Source: Luteimonas sp. YGD11-2 (GTDB lineage: Bacteria; Pseudomonadota; Gammaproteobacteria; Xanthomonadales; Xanthomonadaceae). From it: 64,000 bases of DNA. The stretch lies in contig NZ_CP035376.1 of NCBI RefSeq assembly GCF_004118975.1, positions 124,001-188,000 on the forward strand, written 5' to 3'. This document shows, in pieces, positions 17,749 through 26,562 of this stretch. Numbering within the stretch: position 1 is the stretch's first letter; each line of letters starts with the position of its first letter. Position numbers and translations under genes: made by a program. The notes below the pieces were generated by a model. The model had not been told where the DNA came from. It ran no database searches and worked only from the letters and a program-made list of their open reading frames with translations.

Positions 17749-19029
17749 ATGCACACAAGCCTGGCGCCCCCCGCACCTCCGGTCGACGCGATCGCACGCT
17801 TCTTCGAGCGGGTGCGCACCCGTACGCAGGGGCTGGCCGCACCGCTGACGCCCGAGGATGCGATGGTGCAGAGCATGGCCGATGCCAGCCCGGCGAAATG
17901 GCACCTCGCGCACACCACCTGGTTCCTCGAACGCTTCGTGCTCGCGCTACGGCCCGGCTATGCGCCGTATGCGCCGCACTGGGACCGGCTGCTCAACAGC
18001 TACTACCACAGCGCCGGACCGATGCATGCCCGGCCGCAGCGCGGGCATCTGTCGCGCCCGTCGTTGGACGAGGTGCTGGCCTACCGGCAGGCGGTGGATG
18101 CGCGCGTGCAGGCGCGTCTGGCGGCCGATGATCTCGATGAGCGCGAGCGCCGCAACCTGCTGCTGGCGCTGCAGCACGAGCAGCAGCACCAGGAGCTGCT
18201 GCTGACCGATATCAAGCACGCCTTCTGGAGCAACCCGCTACGGCCTGCCTATCGCGACGACCTGCCGATACCGGCCCAGACAGTTCCGCAGCCCATGCGC
18301 TGGATCGATGTCGACGAGGCGCTGGTGCGGATCGGCGCGCCCGCCTGGCCCGCCGCCGACGGCTTTGCCTACGACAACGAATCACCGCGCCACCGCGTGC
18401 TGGTGCATGCGCATGCACTGGCGTCGCGGCCGGTGTCCAATGCGGAATTCCGCGAGTTCGTCGAGGACGGCGGCTACCGGCAACCGCTGCTGTGGCTGAG
18501 TGACGGCTGGGCGACTGCGCAGGCCGAAGGCTGGACGCGACCGCTGTACTGGAGTGAGGACCTGGCCCATGCGCATACGCTGGGCGGCCCCCGCCAACTC
18601 GACCCGGCCGCACCGGTCTGCCATCTGAGCTACTACGAGGCCGATGCCTATGCGCGCTGGTCCGGCGCGCGGTTGCCGACCGAGTTCGAGTGGGAGCGGG
18701 CGGCACAGGACGTGGCCCGCGCGGGCAATTTCGCCGACGACGGCCTGCTGGAGCCGGCCGCCGCCGCCGGAGGCGACCACGGCGCACCCGTGCAATTGTT
18801 CGGCGATGTCTGGGAATGGACGTCCAGCGCTTATGGCGCATACCCGGGGTACCGGCCCTGGACCGGCGGCATCGGCGAGTACAACGGCAAGTTCATGGTC
18901 GGCCAGTGGGTGCTGCGCGGCGGCAGTTGCGCCACGCCGCAGGGCCATGTGCGGGCCAGCTACCGCAACTTCTTCCCGCCCGCGGCACGCTGGCAGTTCG
19001 CCGGCCTGCGCCTGGCCCGTGACCGCTGA
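17749..19029 (+). CDS. egtB: Ergothioneine biosynthesis sulfoxide synthase EgtB
   Basis: A 426-residue non-haem iron enzyme joining a thiol donor (gamma-glutamylcysteine or cysteine) to hercynine using oxygen. Residues about 15-160 form the DinB-like helical domain with KWHLAHTTWFLERF and the iron-binding H-x3-H-x-E motif in ALQHEQQHQELLL (His143, His147, Glu149). Residues about 190-420 are the FGE-sulfatase-like domain (ARLPTEFEWERAAQ, GDVWEWTSSAYGAYPGY, VLRGGSCATP, ASYRNFFPPAARWQFAGLRLAR). It is followed after four bases by egtD. No egtA, egtC or egtE lies nearby, as in many proteobacteria. Confidence 0.94.
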   Translation: MHTSLAPPAPPVDAIARFFERVRTRTQGLAAPLTPEDAMVQSMADASPAKWHLAHTTWFLERFVLALRPGYAPYAPHWDRLLNSYYHSAGPMHARPQRGHLSRPSLDEVLAYRQAVDARVQARLAADDLDERERRNLLLALQHEQQHQELLLTDIKHAFWSNPLRPAYRDDLPIPAQTVPQPMRWIDVDEALVRIGAPAWPAADGFAYDNESPRHRVLVHAHALASRPVSNAEFREFVEDGGYRQPLLWLSDGWATAQAEGWTRPLYWSEDLAHAHTLGGPRQLDPAAPVCHLSYYEADAYARWSGARLPTEFEWERAAQDVARAGNFADDGLLEPAAAAGGDHGAPVQLFGDVWEWTSSAYGAYPGYRPWTGGIGEYNGKFMVGQWVLRGGSCATPQGHVRASYRNFFPPAARWQFAGLRLARDR

Positions 19030-19033
19030 CCCC

Positions 19034-19996
19034 ATGGCCCCGGAACACGCGCTGGTCGACCTCCAGCCCACCCCCGCGCGCATCCTGGCCGAGGTGGTGG
19101 AGGGCCTGTCGCAGTCGCCGCGCCGGCTGCCGTCGAAGTACTTCTACGACGCCGAGGGCTCGCGGTTGTTCGAGGCGATCACCCGGCAACCGGAATACAC
19201 CCTCACCCGCACCGAGCTGGCGCTGCTGGAGGCGGTGCTGCCCGACATCGGCCAGGCGGTCGGCGACGGCCTGCAGGTGGTGGAGTACGGCAGTGGCAGC
19301 GGCCGCAAGACGGAATTGCTGCTGGCGGGGCTCGACGGCGTCGTCGCCTATACCCCGGTGGAGATTTCGCGCAGCGCACTGGAAGCCAGCGTCGAGCGCC
19401 TGCGCGCACAGTTTCCGGACATCGAGATGCTGCCGGTGCTGGCCGACTTCACCCGCGCCATCGAGCTGCCCGCGCCACGGCGCCCGGCCCGCGATGTGCT
19501 GGTGTTCTTCCCCGGTTCCACCCTGGGCAACTTCACCCACCCGCAATCGGTCGCGCTGCTGGCCGGCATGCGTGCCGTGCTGGGGCCCCGGGGGCATGCG
19601 CTGGTCGGTTTCGACCTCGACAAGGATCCGCGCCTGATCGAGGCGGCCTACAACGATGCCGCCGGCGTCACCGCCGCGTTCACCCTGAACCTGCTGCGCC
19701 GGCTCAACCGCGAGATCGGCAGCGATTTCGACCTCGACGGCTTCGCCCACCGTGCGGTCTATGCCGGCGAACGCATGCGCATCGAGACCTCGCTGGTCAG
19801 CCTGCGCGCGCAGACCGTGCGCGTCGGCGGCCAGCGCTTCGGCTTCGCCGCAGGCGAGGCCATCGCCGTGGAGATCAGCCAGAAGTACACCCGCGGCAGC
19901 GTGGCCGGGCTGGCGGCCGAGGCCGGGCTGCGGCTGGCGGGCTGGTGGACCGATCCCGGCCACGGCTTCGCGCTCGGGCTGCTGGCGCCGGACTGA
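19034..19996 (+). CDS. egtD: L-histidine N-alpha-methyltransferase EgtD
   Basis: A 320-residue SAM-dependent enzyme that trimethylates histidine to hercynine, the first step of ergothioneine synthesis. Length equals the family. Landmarks: LPSKYFYDAEGSRLFEAITRQPEYTLTRTE, the SAM loop VVEYGSGSGRKTELLL near residue 85, VFFPGSTLGNF and the C-terminal FDLDGFAHRAVY...RIETSL plus ISQKY. Read immediately after egtB (four-base gap), so hercynine maker and user are one transcription unit. The frame is open upstream but 19034 gives the conserved length. Confidence 0.95.
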   Translation: MAPEHALVDLQPTPARILAEVVEGLSQSPRRLPSKYFYDAEGSRLFEAITRQPEYTLTRTELALLEAVLPDIGQAVGDGLQVVEYGSGSGRKTELLLAGLDGVVAYTPVEISRSALEASVERLRAQFPDIEMLPVLADFTRAIELPAPRRPARDVLVFFPGSTLGNFTHPQSVALLAGMRAVLGPRGHALVGFDLDKDPRLIEAAYNDAAGVTAAFTLNLLRRLNREIGSDFDLDGFAHRAVYAGERMRIETSLVSLRAQTVRVGGQRFGFAAGEAIAVEISQKYTRGSVAGLAAEAGLRLAGWWTDPGHGFALGLLAPD

Positions 19997-20073
19997 CCCC
20001 GATGGCCGCGCTGCATGCTGTCGATACACGCAGCCCCCGATATGCTGCCGCGCCGCGTCCCACGGTGCCGCCG

Positions 20074-21309
20074 ATGTTCCGAGCCGCTGTCCTTGCCTGC
20101 CTGTGCGCGCTGCCTGCGCTGCATGCCGCCGCGCAGGCGCCCACACCCGCTGCGCATGTCGCGCCTGTCGCCGACCCCGCGTTCGCGCGCTGCCTGTCCA
20201 CGCTCAGGCAGACGGCCGCCGGCAAGGGGGTCAGTGCCGCCAGCTTCGACCGCTTCACCGCCGGCCTGGCGCCCGACCGCAGCGTGCTCGAACTGCTGGA
20301 CGCACAGCCCGAGTTCACCACCCCGATCTGGGATTACCTGGCCGCGCTGGTCGACGACGAGCGCGTCGCCGACGGCCGTGCGCGGCTGGCCGAACATGCC
20401 GACCTGCTCGCGCGCATCGAGGCGCGTTATGGCGTCGATCCCGCCACCGTGGTCGCGGTGTGGGGGGTGGAAAGCGACTACGGGCGCATCTTTGGCAAGC
20501 GCCCGCTGCTGGTGTCGCTGGCGACGCTGTCGTGCGAAGGCCGCCGGCAGCCGTTCTTCCGCGGCGAGTTCATCACCACGCTCAGGCTGCTGCAGGCCGG
20601 CGACATCCAGGCCGAAGGGCTGACCGGTTCCTGGGCCGGTGCGTTCGGCCACACCCAGTTCATGCCCAGCACCTATGAGCGCATCGCCGTGGACTTCGAT
20701 GGCGACGGCCGCCGCGACCTGGTCGGCAATATTCCCGACGCGCTCGCGTCCACCGCCAACTATCTCAAGCAGTCGGGCTGGCGCACCGGGCAGCCGTGGG
20801 GCTTCGAGGTGCGGGTGCCGCAGGGCTTCGATGCATCGCTTGCAGGCCGCACCAGCCGCCGCCCGCTGTCGGACTGGGCCGCACGCGGCGTACGCCGCTT
20901 CGACGGTTCGCCGCTGGTGGCCGGTGGCGTCGCCGCGGACACCCGCTCCGCGCTGCTGCTGCCGGCGGGCCCGCGCGGCCCGGCGTTCGTGGTGTTGCGC
21001 AACTACGACGCGATCTATTCCTACAACGCCGCCGAGAGCTACGCGCTGGCCATCGCATTCCTCGCCGAGCGCCTGCGTGGCGGCAACGTGCCGCAGGCCG
21101 CCTGGCCCACCGATGATCCCGGCCTGTCGCGCGCGCAACGGCGCGAACTGCAGACGCTGCTGCTGGCACGCGGCCACGACATCGGCGAGGTCGACGGCAT
21201 GATCGGCACCAATACCCGCCGCGCCATCCAGGCCGAACAGCGGCGGCTCGGGCTGCAGCCCGCCGACGGCCGCGCGGGCGTGCGCATCCTCGAGGCGCTG
21301 CGTCGATGA
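20074..21309 (+). CDS. Lytic murein transglycosylase, MltB type, with peptidoglycan-binding domain
   Basis: A 411-residue periplasmic enzyme that cleaves peptidoglycan to 1,6-anhydro products. A signal peptide lies at residues 1-20 (MFRAAVLACLCALPALHAAA). The SLT_2 domain has the catalytic Glu133 in VVAVWGVESDYGRIFG, then GEFITTLRLLQAGDI, GSWAGAFGHTQFMPSTYERIAVDFDGDGRRDLVGNI, all typical of MltB. A C-terminal PG_binding_1 domain (LSRAQRRELQTLLLARGHDIGEVDGMIGTNTRRAIQAEQ) anchors it to murein. No lipobox, so probably soluble. Its stop overlaps the start of the next gene (ATGA). Confidence 0.93.
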   Translation: MFRAAVLACLCALPALHAAAQAPTPAAHVAPVADPAFARCLSTLRQTAAGKGVSAASFDRFTAGLAPDRSVLELLDAQPEFTTPIWDYLAALVDDERVADGRARLAEHADLLARIEARYGVDPATVVAVWGVESDYGRIFGKRPLLVSLATLSCEGRRQPFFRGEFITTLRLLQAGDIQAEGLTGSWAGAFGHTQFMPSTYERIAVDFDGDGRRDLVGNIPDALASTANYLKQSGWRTGQPWGFEVRVPQGFDASLAGRTSRRPLSDWAARGVRRFDGSPLVAGGVAADTRSALLLPAGPRGPAFVVLRNYDAIYSYNAAESYALAIAFLAERLRGGNVPQAAWPTDDPGLSRAQRRELQTLLLARGHDIGEVDGMIGTNTRRAIQAEQRRLGLQPADGRAGVRILEALRR

Positions 21310-22220
21310 GCACGGCGCTGGCCGGCACCGCCGACGTCAGCGCGGTCCGCGCAGGCCCGCATGCCGGGTCCGACGGCTGGATCGTCGAGACCCCGCTCGC
21401 GCGCGCGACGATTTCCGCGTGGGGCGGGCAGCTGCTGTCGTGGCAACCCGCTGGCGCCGCACACGACGTGCTGTGGTTGTCGCCGCAGGCGAAGTCGCCA
21501 CCCGCCGCGCTGCGCGGGGGCGTGCCGCTGTGCTGGCCTTGGTTCGGCAGCGGCGAGGGCGATCTTCCCGCGCACGGGCTTGCGCGCACGCGCGCATGGG
21601 TGCTCGACGATTGGGAGCTGGAGGAGGATGGCAGCGTCGCGCTGGCGTTGCGGCCTGCGGTGCAGCCGGTGCCAGGCTTGGAGCTGATCCAGCACCTGCG
21701 CATCGGCGATGTGCTCGAACAGACCCTCGAGACCCGCAACAGAGGCGACGTGCCATTGGCCATCACCCAGGCGCTGCACGGTTATTTCCGGGTCGGCGAC
21801 GTTGCACAGGTGGAGGTCGTCGGGCTCGACGGCCACGACTATCTCGACAAGTACGAAGGCTATGCCGCGGCCCGCCACCAGCGTGGTGCCTGGCGGCTCG
21901 ACGATCCGCGTGATCCGGGCCGCAGCGACCGCATCTATCTCGGCACCGGCGGCCGTTACCTCCTGCGCGATCCAGTGCTGGGGCGGGGGCTGGCGATCAC
22001 CTCGGCCGGCAGCCATTCGCTGGTGGTGTGGAATCCCGGCGAGGCCGGCGGGCGGGCAATGGACGATGTCGGCGAGGGCTGGCGCGACTATCTGTGCCTG
22101 GAAGTCGCCAACGCAGCAACAGACCGCGTGCAGCTGGCCCCCGGCACGACGCACCGGCTGTCGCAGCGGGTCGAGGTGCTGGCGCTGGATGCGGTCGGTC
22201 AAGGTTCCCTGACGGGGTGA
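21306..22220 (+). CDS. yeaD: D-hexose-6-phosphate mutarotase (YeaD-like aldose epimerase)
   Basis: A 304-residue galactose-mutarotase-fold protein. Family features: ISAWGGQLLSWQP at the N-terminus, LRGGVPLCWPWFGSGEGDLPAHGLARTRAWVL, ITQALHGYFRVGDVAQVEVVGLDG, and late VVWNPGEAGGRAMDDVGEGWRDYLCLEVANA. Interconverts anomers of hexose 6-phosphates in the cytosol. It overlaps the transglycosylase gene by four bases. After the stop, the DNA becomes repeat-rich. Confidence 0.92.
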   Translation: MSTALAGTADVSAVRAGPHAGSDGWIVETPLARATISAWGGQLLSWQPAGAAHDVLWLSPQAKSPPAALRGGVPLCWPWFGSGEGDLPAHGLARTRAWVLDDWELEEDGSVALALRPAVQPVPGLELIQHLRIGDVLEQTLETRNRGDVPLAITQALHGYFRVGDVAQVEVVGLDGHDYLDKYEGYAAARHQRGAWRLDDPRDPGRSDRIYLGTGGRYLLRDPVLGRGLAITSAGSHSLVVWNPGEAGGRAMDDVGEGWRDYLCLEVANAATDRVQLAPGTTHRLSQRVEVLALDAVGQGSLTG

Positions 22221-22350
22221 TCCCCCTGCGAGGTCGCGCACGATCGGAGGTGCCGGCACCATGCGGGAACAGAGAGCTTCGAGCCGCAGCACGGGGCCAT
22301 GAAGCACAGCTGGAGAGCGTGCGCCCGCGGGCCGCTCCGTTCTAGTCCGC

Positions 22351-22829
22351 GCTGCCCGTCGCGCGCACCGGGGGGTGTGCTCCCCCGGCCGGAGTCCGCA
22401 TCCAGCTACCACGGCCGGCCGCCGGCCATCCATGGCCGGCTGGGAGCACACCCCCCGATGCACGCGACGGGCTCAGGCGTCCGCAGGCTTAGGTACGGAG
22501 AGCAGAAGCGGTGGTCTGCAGTCGCCCGCGAGGGAACACCCTGGACTGCCCGGCTCCCGCATGGAGAGCGGCGGTGGTTTTTGCTGAAGCCGTCACCCAA
22601 CACGCTCATGCGTCGGCAGTTGCGGCATGCAGGTCAACAGCGCGGCAGCCGAAGTCGTCCACTGCCACGACGGGTCTGGGGCTCTTCGCCGTTGACCTTC
22701 TTCCCGCCGCGACGCCAGGTTGGAGCCCGCCGCGGACGCAGGGGGATGTCCAGAGCCGGCCATGCATGGCCGGCGGCCGGATGTGGGAGCAGGACGCGGA
22801 GATATCCGGCTGGGCATCCCCTTGTGGCA
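22351..22829. repeat. Long repeat, copy A
   Basis: About 480 bases that recur in inverted orientation at 58471-58945 (copy B), some 36 kb away. Order here: a palindrome with inner GGCCGGCCGCCGGCCATCC flanked by GTGTGCTCCC and GGGAGCACAC; then a segment with GGTTTTTGCTGAAGCCGTCA; then a palindrome with GGGGGATGTCCAGAGCCGG, ending GGCTGGGCATCCCC. A 67-codon frame on the minus strand (22406-22609, MSVLGDGFSKN...) is kept in copy B, but the DNA matches outside it too, so I treat it as a DNA repeat. The rest of the gene-free stretch 22221-22979 shows nothing else. Confidence 0.8.
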
Positions 22830-22979
22830 GTGGCGGGCCCCTCGCAAATCCCAGAGACACCAGCTCGCCCGACATCCACCCGGGAGCGCGCGCGGGTGCC
22901 GCTTTCCGGTGGACCCCCGAAACCGCCGGCACAACTTCCCAGGCACCTACCGCCGCCATCCGGCCCAAGCGAAGAAGCA

Positions 22980-22987
22980 AAAGAAAA
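22980..22987. repeat. Target-site duplication, left copy (AAAGAAAA)
   Basis: AAAGAAAA directly abuts the left terminal repeat of the transposon and is repeated exactly at 29029-29036. Eight bases is the duplication length characteristic of the IS1595 family. Confidence 0.93.
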
Positions 22988-23015
22988 GGCTCTGTTAGCG
23001 TTGAGTGTTGGTAAT
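22988..23015. repeat. Left terminal inverted repeat of the transposon
   Basis: 28 bases starting GGCTCTGTTAGCGTTGAGTG. It matches the right end at 26 of 28 positions (differences at positions 16 and 26). Confidence 0.93.
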
Positions 23016-23025
23016 CCAGAAGACG

Positions 23026-23056
23026 CAAGAAAAAGGGCCTGCAATCAGGCCCTTTT
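23026..23056 (-). terminator. Rho-independent terminator of the passenger operon
   Basis: On the minus strand the sequence reads AAAAGGGCCTG-ATTG-CAGGCCCTTTTTCTT, an eleven-base-pair stem with a T-rich tail, 27 bases after the nuclease stop codon. The A-tract on the other side would also let it work for transcription entering from the left end of the transposon. Confidence 0.88.
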
Positions 23057-23082
23057 GTCATCCTAGACGCTGGCAAATGATC

Positions 23083-24450
23083 TCAGCGCCGGATCGTCGT
23101 TCTCGCAAGGATGTCCAGAACTTTGCCGCCCGGCATAATGCTAATGGACGCATGACGGTGTGCCAAAGCCACTGGGACGATCGCGCTTTCATAGAGATCC
23201 ATCTCAAAGTGGCGTATCAAATCGCACGCTTGTTGCACCAAATCGCCGTAGCGGGATTGGTCGGCCTTGGCGTTGGCAAACCCCTTGCCGCCTCCGTTGA
23301 AGGTCTTGTCGGCAAATGGGTAGGGTATGGCGAAGTTGAAGACGCGGCCGCGCTCGGTTCGAAAGATGAAATCTTGGCCGTAGTAGGTTTCATTTCCAAA
23401 GTTGTCGGCCGGTGATTCCGCACCGACCACATACTTGTTCCGGTATTCATCATCAACCAGGCGAAGCGATCCATTAGGTAGATGGCGTTCCAAGAGTTTG
23501 GCGTGATCCATCAGCCCTCCCGTTTTCTGAAGGCCGAGCACCAGCATCTGCGGTAATCCGCTGCCAGAAAGGTGTTGATTCACCTTGTGAATCAGGCCTT
23601 GCAGCCTTCCATGGAGTTTTGCGGGCTCACCAAAAATGGCCAGTGGTCCGTCCATGACAAACGCCACCTCTGCGAGAACATTGGGGGTGTCATTGAAGAC
23701 TGTGAGAATGAATGAGGCCAATAAGAGATGCTCGACGGCATTCATCATGCGCGTCATCATGCTCGCATTGTCCCCGAAATCACTTATCCCTTCGTGTAAA
23801 CGCAGGATGTCCGTGGCATAAACAGTTTTTCGACAAGTCGCGCATTCGCTTGAAGTCCGCTTGGAGTCAAAAGAGAACAGGCCTGCTGTCTTACAGGCTG
23901 GACAGGTTTTGATCTCGATAGTCCCATCAAAGATCTCGACAAGAACCTGCAGCAATGTCAGCCCTCCGCCATTCGCGTTTCGGTTCAGGCTGAGCTGATC
24001 GTAAAGCGATTGACGAAAGCTGTCTTTGACGTTGTCGTTTCCTTTGTATTTGATGTTGCTGCCTGGCATGGTGAACGTGATAGGGGCGGCACCTCTGTGA
24101 ATGGCAGCCACCTTGTAGGGATTCACGACGCTTCCTCGTTGCTCTCGTAAGCCGTCGTAGTCATCCATCTTGATCATCACATGGCTGATTTTCAGGAAGC
24201 CCACCTGGGTGCTCGGCAGTTTGTCGTTAATGGGTGAATCGCTTTTGCTAGCGTCCGACGCCACCACGCTCCGAGGGAGCATTCTGGGTTCACTGTTGGG
24301 TGCCGGTTGATACAACGCAGCAATGGCTTCCGCCTCACGATCAGACGGTTCGCGCAAATACGAACAACTTTCCAAGAACTGCTTTACATCGGGGTTGCGG
24401 ATAAAGTCCGAATGCCCACCCTTTCCAGCCTGTTCGCGTGGATACGGCAT
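23083..24450 (-). CDS. NurA-like nuclease with inserted zinc ribbon
   Basis: A 455-residue protein, third gene of the passenger operon. NurA nucleases pair with HerA translocases to resect DNA ends. Supporting features: a strand followed by Asp-x-Ser (VVASDASKSD, residues 62-71, the position of NurA motif I), a second acidic strand FVMDGPLAIFGEPAKL (264-279) and a late PVALAHRHASISIM (426-439), similar to the NurA C-terminal AH...A.I motif. Residues 183-206 form a CPAC...CATC zinc ribbon not usual for NurA. Starts ten bases before the HerA stop is cleared, with GGGGGG as ribosome site. The family call is from motifs and context; overall similarity is distant. Confidence 0.7.
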   Translation of the reverse strand: MPYPREQAGKGGHSDFIRNPDVKQFLESCSYLREPSDREAEAIAALYQPAPNSEPRMLPRSVVASDASKSDSPINDKLPSTQVGFLKISHVMIKMDDYDGLREQRGSVVNPYKVAAIHRGAAPITFTMPGSNIKYKGNDNVKDSFRQSLYDQLSLNRNANGGGLTLLQVLVEIFDGTIEIKTCPACKTAGLFSFDSKRTSSECATCRKTVYATDILRLHEGISDFGDNASMMTRMMNAVEHLLLASFILTVFNDTPNVLAEVAFVMDGPLAIFGEPAKLHGRLQGLIHKVNQHLSGSGLPQMLVLGLQKTGGLMDHAKLLERHLPNGSLRLVDDEYRNKYVVGAESPADNFGNETYYGQDFIFRTERGRVFNFAIPYPFADKTFNGGGKGFANAKADQSRYGDLVQQACDLIRHFEMDLYESAIVPVALAHRHASISIMPGGKVLDILARTTIRR

Positions 24451-24459
24451 TGCGCCCCC

Positions 24460-26538
24460 CTACTTCTTATCGCTTGCAGGAGGAGACAAGCCGGCCGACT
24501 TCATCTCTTGAATGATCTCGGATGGCGTAAACCGATTGATCTGTGTCGGAATGACAAACGGGGCCGACAAGGTTTTGATCCTGGCAAAGCCGACATCCTG
24601 CGCTGATTTCAGCGAATCCAAGAAATCGCCAAAATCGTAGAACTTGCCAAGCGTGCGCAACTCGTCGTCGTTATTGAGGTGAGATACGAACCAGTTCTCC
24701 GTGTTGGCCAGGATGTTCGGATGAACCGAAGACGGCTCCTGCGTGGCATACACGAATGCAATTTTGGCCTTGGCCCCCTCTTTGGCAATTCGGGGCCATG
24801 TGTCTTGAAGGTCGTCCTTGCGGCCGATCAGGTTGTGTGCCTCTTCGACATATAGAACGATGTTCATTGGCGTTGCGCCGCTATTGAGGGTGTCGAACTG
24901 GCGTTTGAAAATCGCCTCCGCGATACGAAGCGACAAGGTCTTTCGGATTGAAACTGGACCAGCGGAGAGATCAAGAATAACGATCCGCCCATCGTAAAGA
25001 TGCCCAAGGATCTCCTTGACGACATCACCGCTCCGCGTTGCGGAGTGGTAATCCCTGTATTCCTGGATCTGCTTGAACCCGCGAATATAGGTGCCGCCTG
25101 TGTTTTGACAACTGAGCACATTTAGTGTGGCTGAAAGAGGTGAGTCCACCCATTCTTTGCCACTGCTGCTCTTGAGTGGACTTCCCAGATTTACTTCACG
25201 CGCCGCCTTGAACCATTGGGTCGCTTGCGTTAGGTCGAGATCATAAATTTGGGCGTTCCCTTGCTTGATCGGCGAAGGAAATCCAGCGCTGAGTTTAGGT
25301 GCGACTGCGGCAACCACGCTTTGACTCACTGGAAACCTGACCTTGAATCCCTTTGGCGCCACGTATTGCGCAGAGTGAAGCACACAAAAGAATGCGGCCC
25401 GACGAACCTGCCAGCGTGTGTGTCCGCCCCGGTCCTCGGCGGCGTCGGGCTCTTCCAGAGAACTGGTCAGGAAGGTCAAGATATCTTGCGCGTTTCCTCG
25501 GGTTTCTCTGGACAATCGTTCCAGCAGGTCAACGGCAACATCAGGCTGTTCATAAAAGTTGGTCCGCAAATCGCCGAAGCCGGGAGTATCGATGGCACGA
25601 TAGCGTCGGACATGATCACCGAAGACTTCAGCAATCGAACTGCCGTCATCTTGATTGTTAGCATTCGCATATTCACCATTGACGTCGAAGATCAGCTGAC
25701 CAATGGAAATTTTGGATTTCAAAGCGGCCATGGCCACGGCAGACACTGTTGTCTTGACAGTGTTCGATTTGCCGGTTCGGGTCATGCCAAGGACGGCGGT
25801 GCGGCGCGCCAAGAAGTCGGCGGGCTGGATCTCCACCTTGACAGGTTCTTCGGTAGGGCCGCGGTGAAGGCGGTCCGTCGAGGTATATCGAATAGTCCCG
25901 ATGTTGATGGGCTTCGGCGGCTCGTTAAATCCTGCCTTCTTGGCCTCTTCTCTGGCCTTCTCGCGAACTTCTGGATTGATGTGATTGACGATCATCTCCA
26001 ATGATTTCCCACGCGGCTTGTAAACACGCATCCGCGAGTTGTTCATGAAGTTTTCGATGTCGCTCCCAAGTCGGAGCTTGTTGTTTTTGTCCAGGTAGAA
26101 CGTGCCGATCACACGGCAACGAATGCCACCCCATTGAAGCTCGTCTGCGGTAATCGGGTCCAGGCCGTCGTGCCCGTCGCCTGGGAGGCGTTCGCCTTCA
26201 AGGCGACGCTGATGGTGCTCAATCCTCGTTTTAACCAGGTCGGCATCTTGCGGAAGAGCAACAGGCTCCAATACGCGCAGCAGAATGATTTCCTTGTCCA
26301 TGCCTGACGCGGCATGAAATGACTGCGGATTGAAGCCAGCCGCGATTAAGAAGGAGTTATGAGGAATTCCGCCAACACTGACCTTGAAGGCGTCATTTGT
26401 TTGAATAAGGCATTCCTGATATGAAAGCCGAAATACATACCCAACAAACGTTTTGTTGATAGCCTCATCACTACCGCAGTCGCCGATGATGCGTGTCAGT
26501 TCGTTGTCGGATATTAGTTTCGATATCAGGTCGTTCAT
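24460..26538 (-). CDS. HerA-type hexameric DNA translocase ATPase
   Basis: A 692-residue FtsK/HerA-superfamily ATPase. Walker A GMTRTGKSNT (251-260), the HerA-specific strand LIFDVNGEY (282-290), Walker B IVLYVEEAHN (560-569) and the sensor FVYATQEPSSVHP (595-607) are all intact; the N-terminal 150 residues are beta-rich, as in the HAS-barrel of HerA. It should form a ring that threads or moves duplex DNA and hand it to the NurA-like nuclease encoded ten bases downstream. A strong ribosome site (AAGGGGGATC) precedes the ATG. The methyltransferase gene ends 24 bases upstream. SIR2-HerA and DUF4297-HerA pairs are known antiphage complexes, which supports a defence role by analogy. Confidence 0.88.
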   Translation of the reverse strand: MNDLISKLISDNELTRIIGDCGSDEAINKTFVGYVFRLSYQECLIQTNDAFKVSVGGIPHNSFLIAAGFNPQSFHAASGMDKEIILLRVLEPVALPQDADLVKTRIEHHQRRLEGERLPGDGHDGLDPITADELQWGGIRCRVIGTFYLDKNNKLRLGSDIENFMNNSRMRVYKPRGKSLEMIVNHINPEVREKAREEAKKAGFNEPPKPINIGTIRYTSTDRLHRGPTEEPVKVEIQPADFLARRTAVLGMTRTGKSNTVKTTVSAVAMAALKSKISIGQLIFDVNGEYANANNQDDGSSIAEVFGDHVRRYRAIDTPGFGDLRTNFYEQPDVAVDLLERLSRETRGNAQDILTFLTSSLEEPDAAEDRGGHTRWQVRRAAFFCVLHSAQYVAPKGFKVRFPVSQSVVAAVAPKLSAGFPSPIKQGNAQIYDLDLTQATQWFKAAREVNLGSPLKSSSGKEWVDSPLSATLNVLSCQNTGGTYIRGFKQIQEYRDYHSATRSGDVVKEILGHLYDGRIVILDLSAGPVSIRKTLSLRIAEAIFKRQFDTLNSGATPMNIVLYVEEAHNLIGRKDDLQDTWPRIAKEGAKAKIAFVYATQEPSSVHPNILANTENWFVSHLNNDDELRTLGKFYDFGDFLDSLKSAQDVGFARIKTLSAPFVIPTQINRFTPSEIIQEMKSAGLSPPASDKK

Positions 26539-26562
26539 TGATCCCCCTTCAATGGTGTAAGT

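Noticed and set aside
22221..22979. Possible CRISPR-like array in the repeat-rich stretch before the transposon
   Set aside because: The repeats are two different palindromes within one long unit, not short direct repeats with regular unique spacers.
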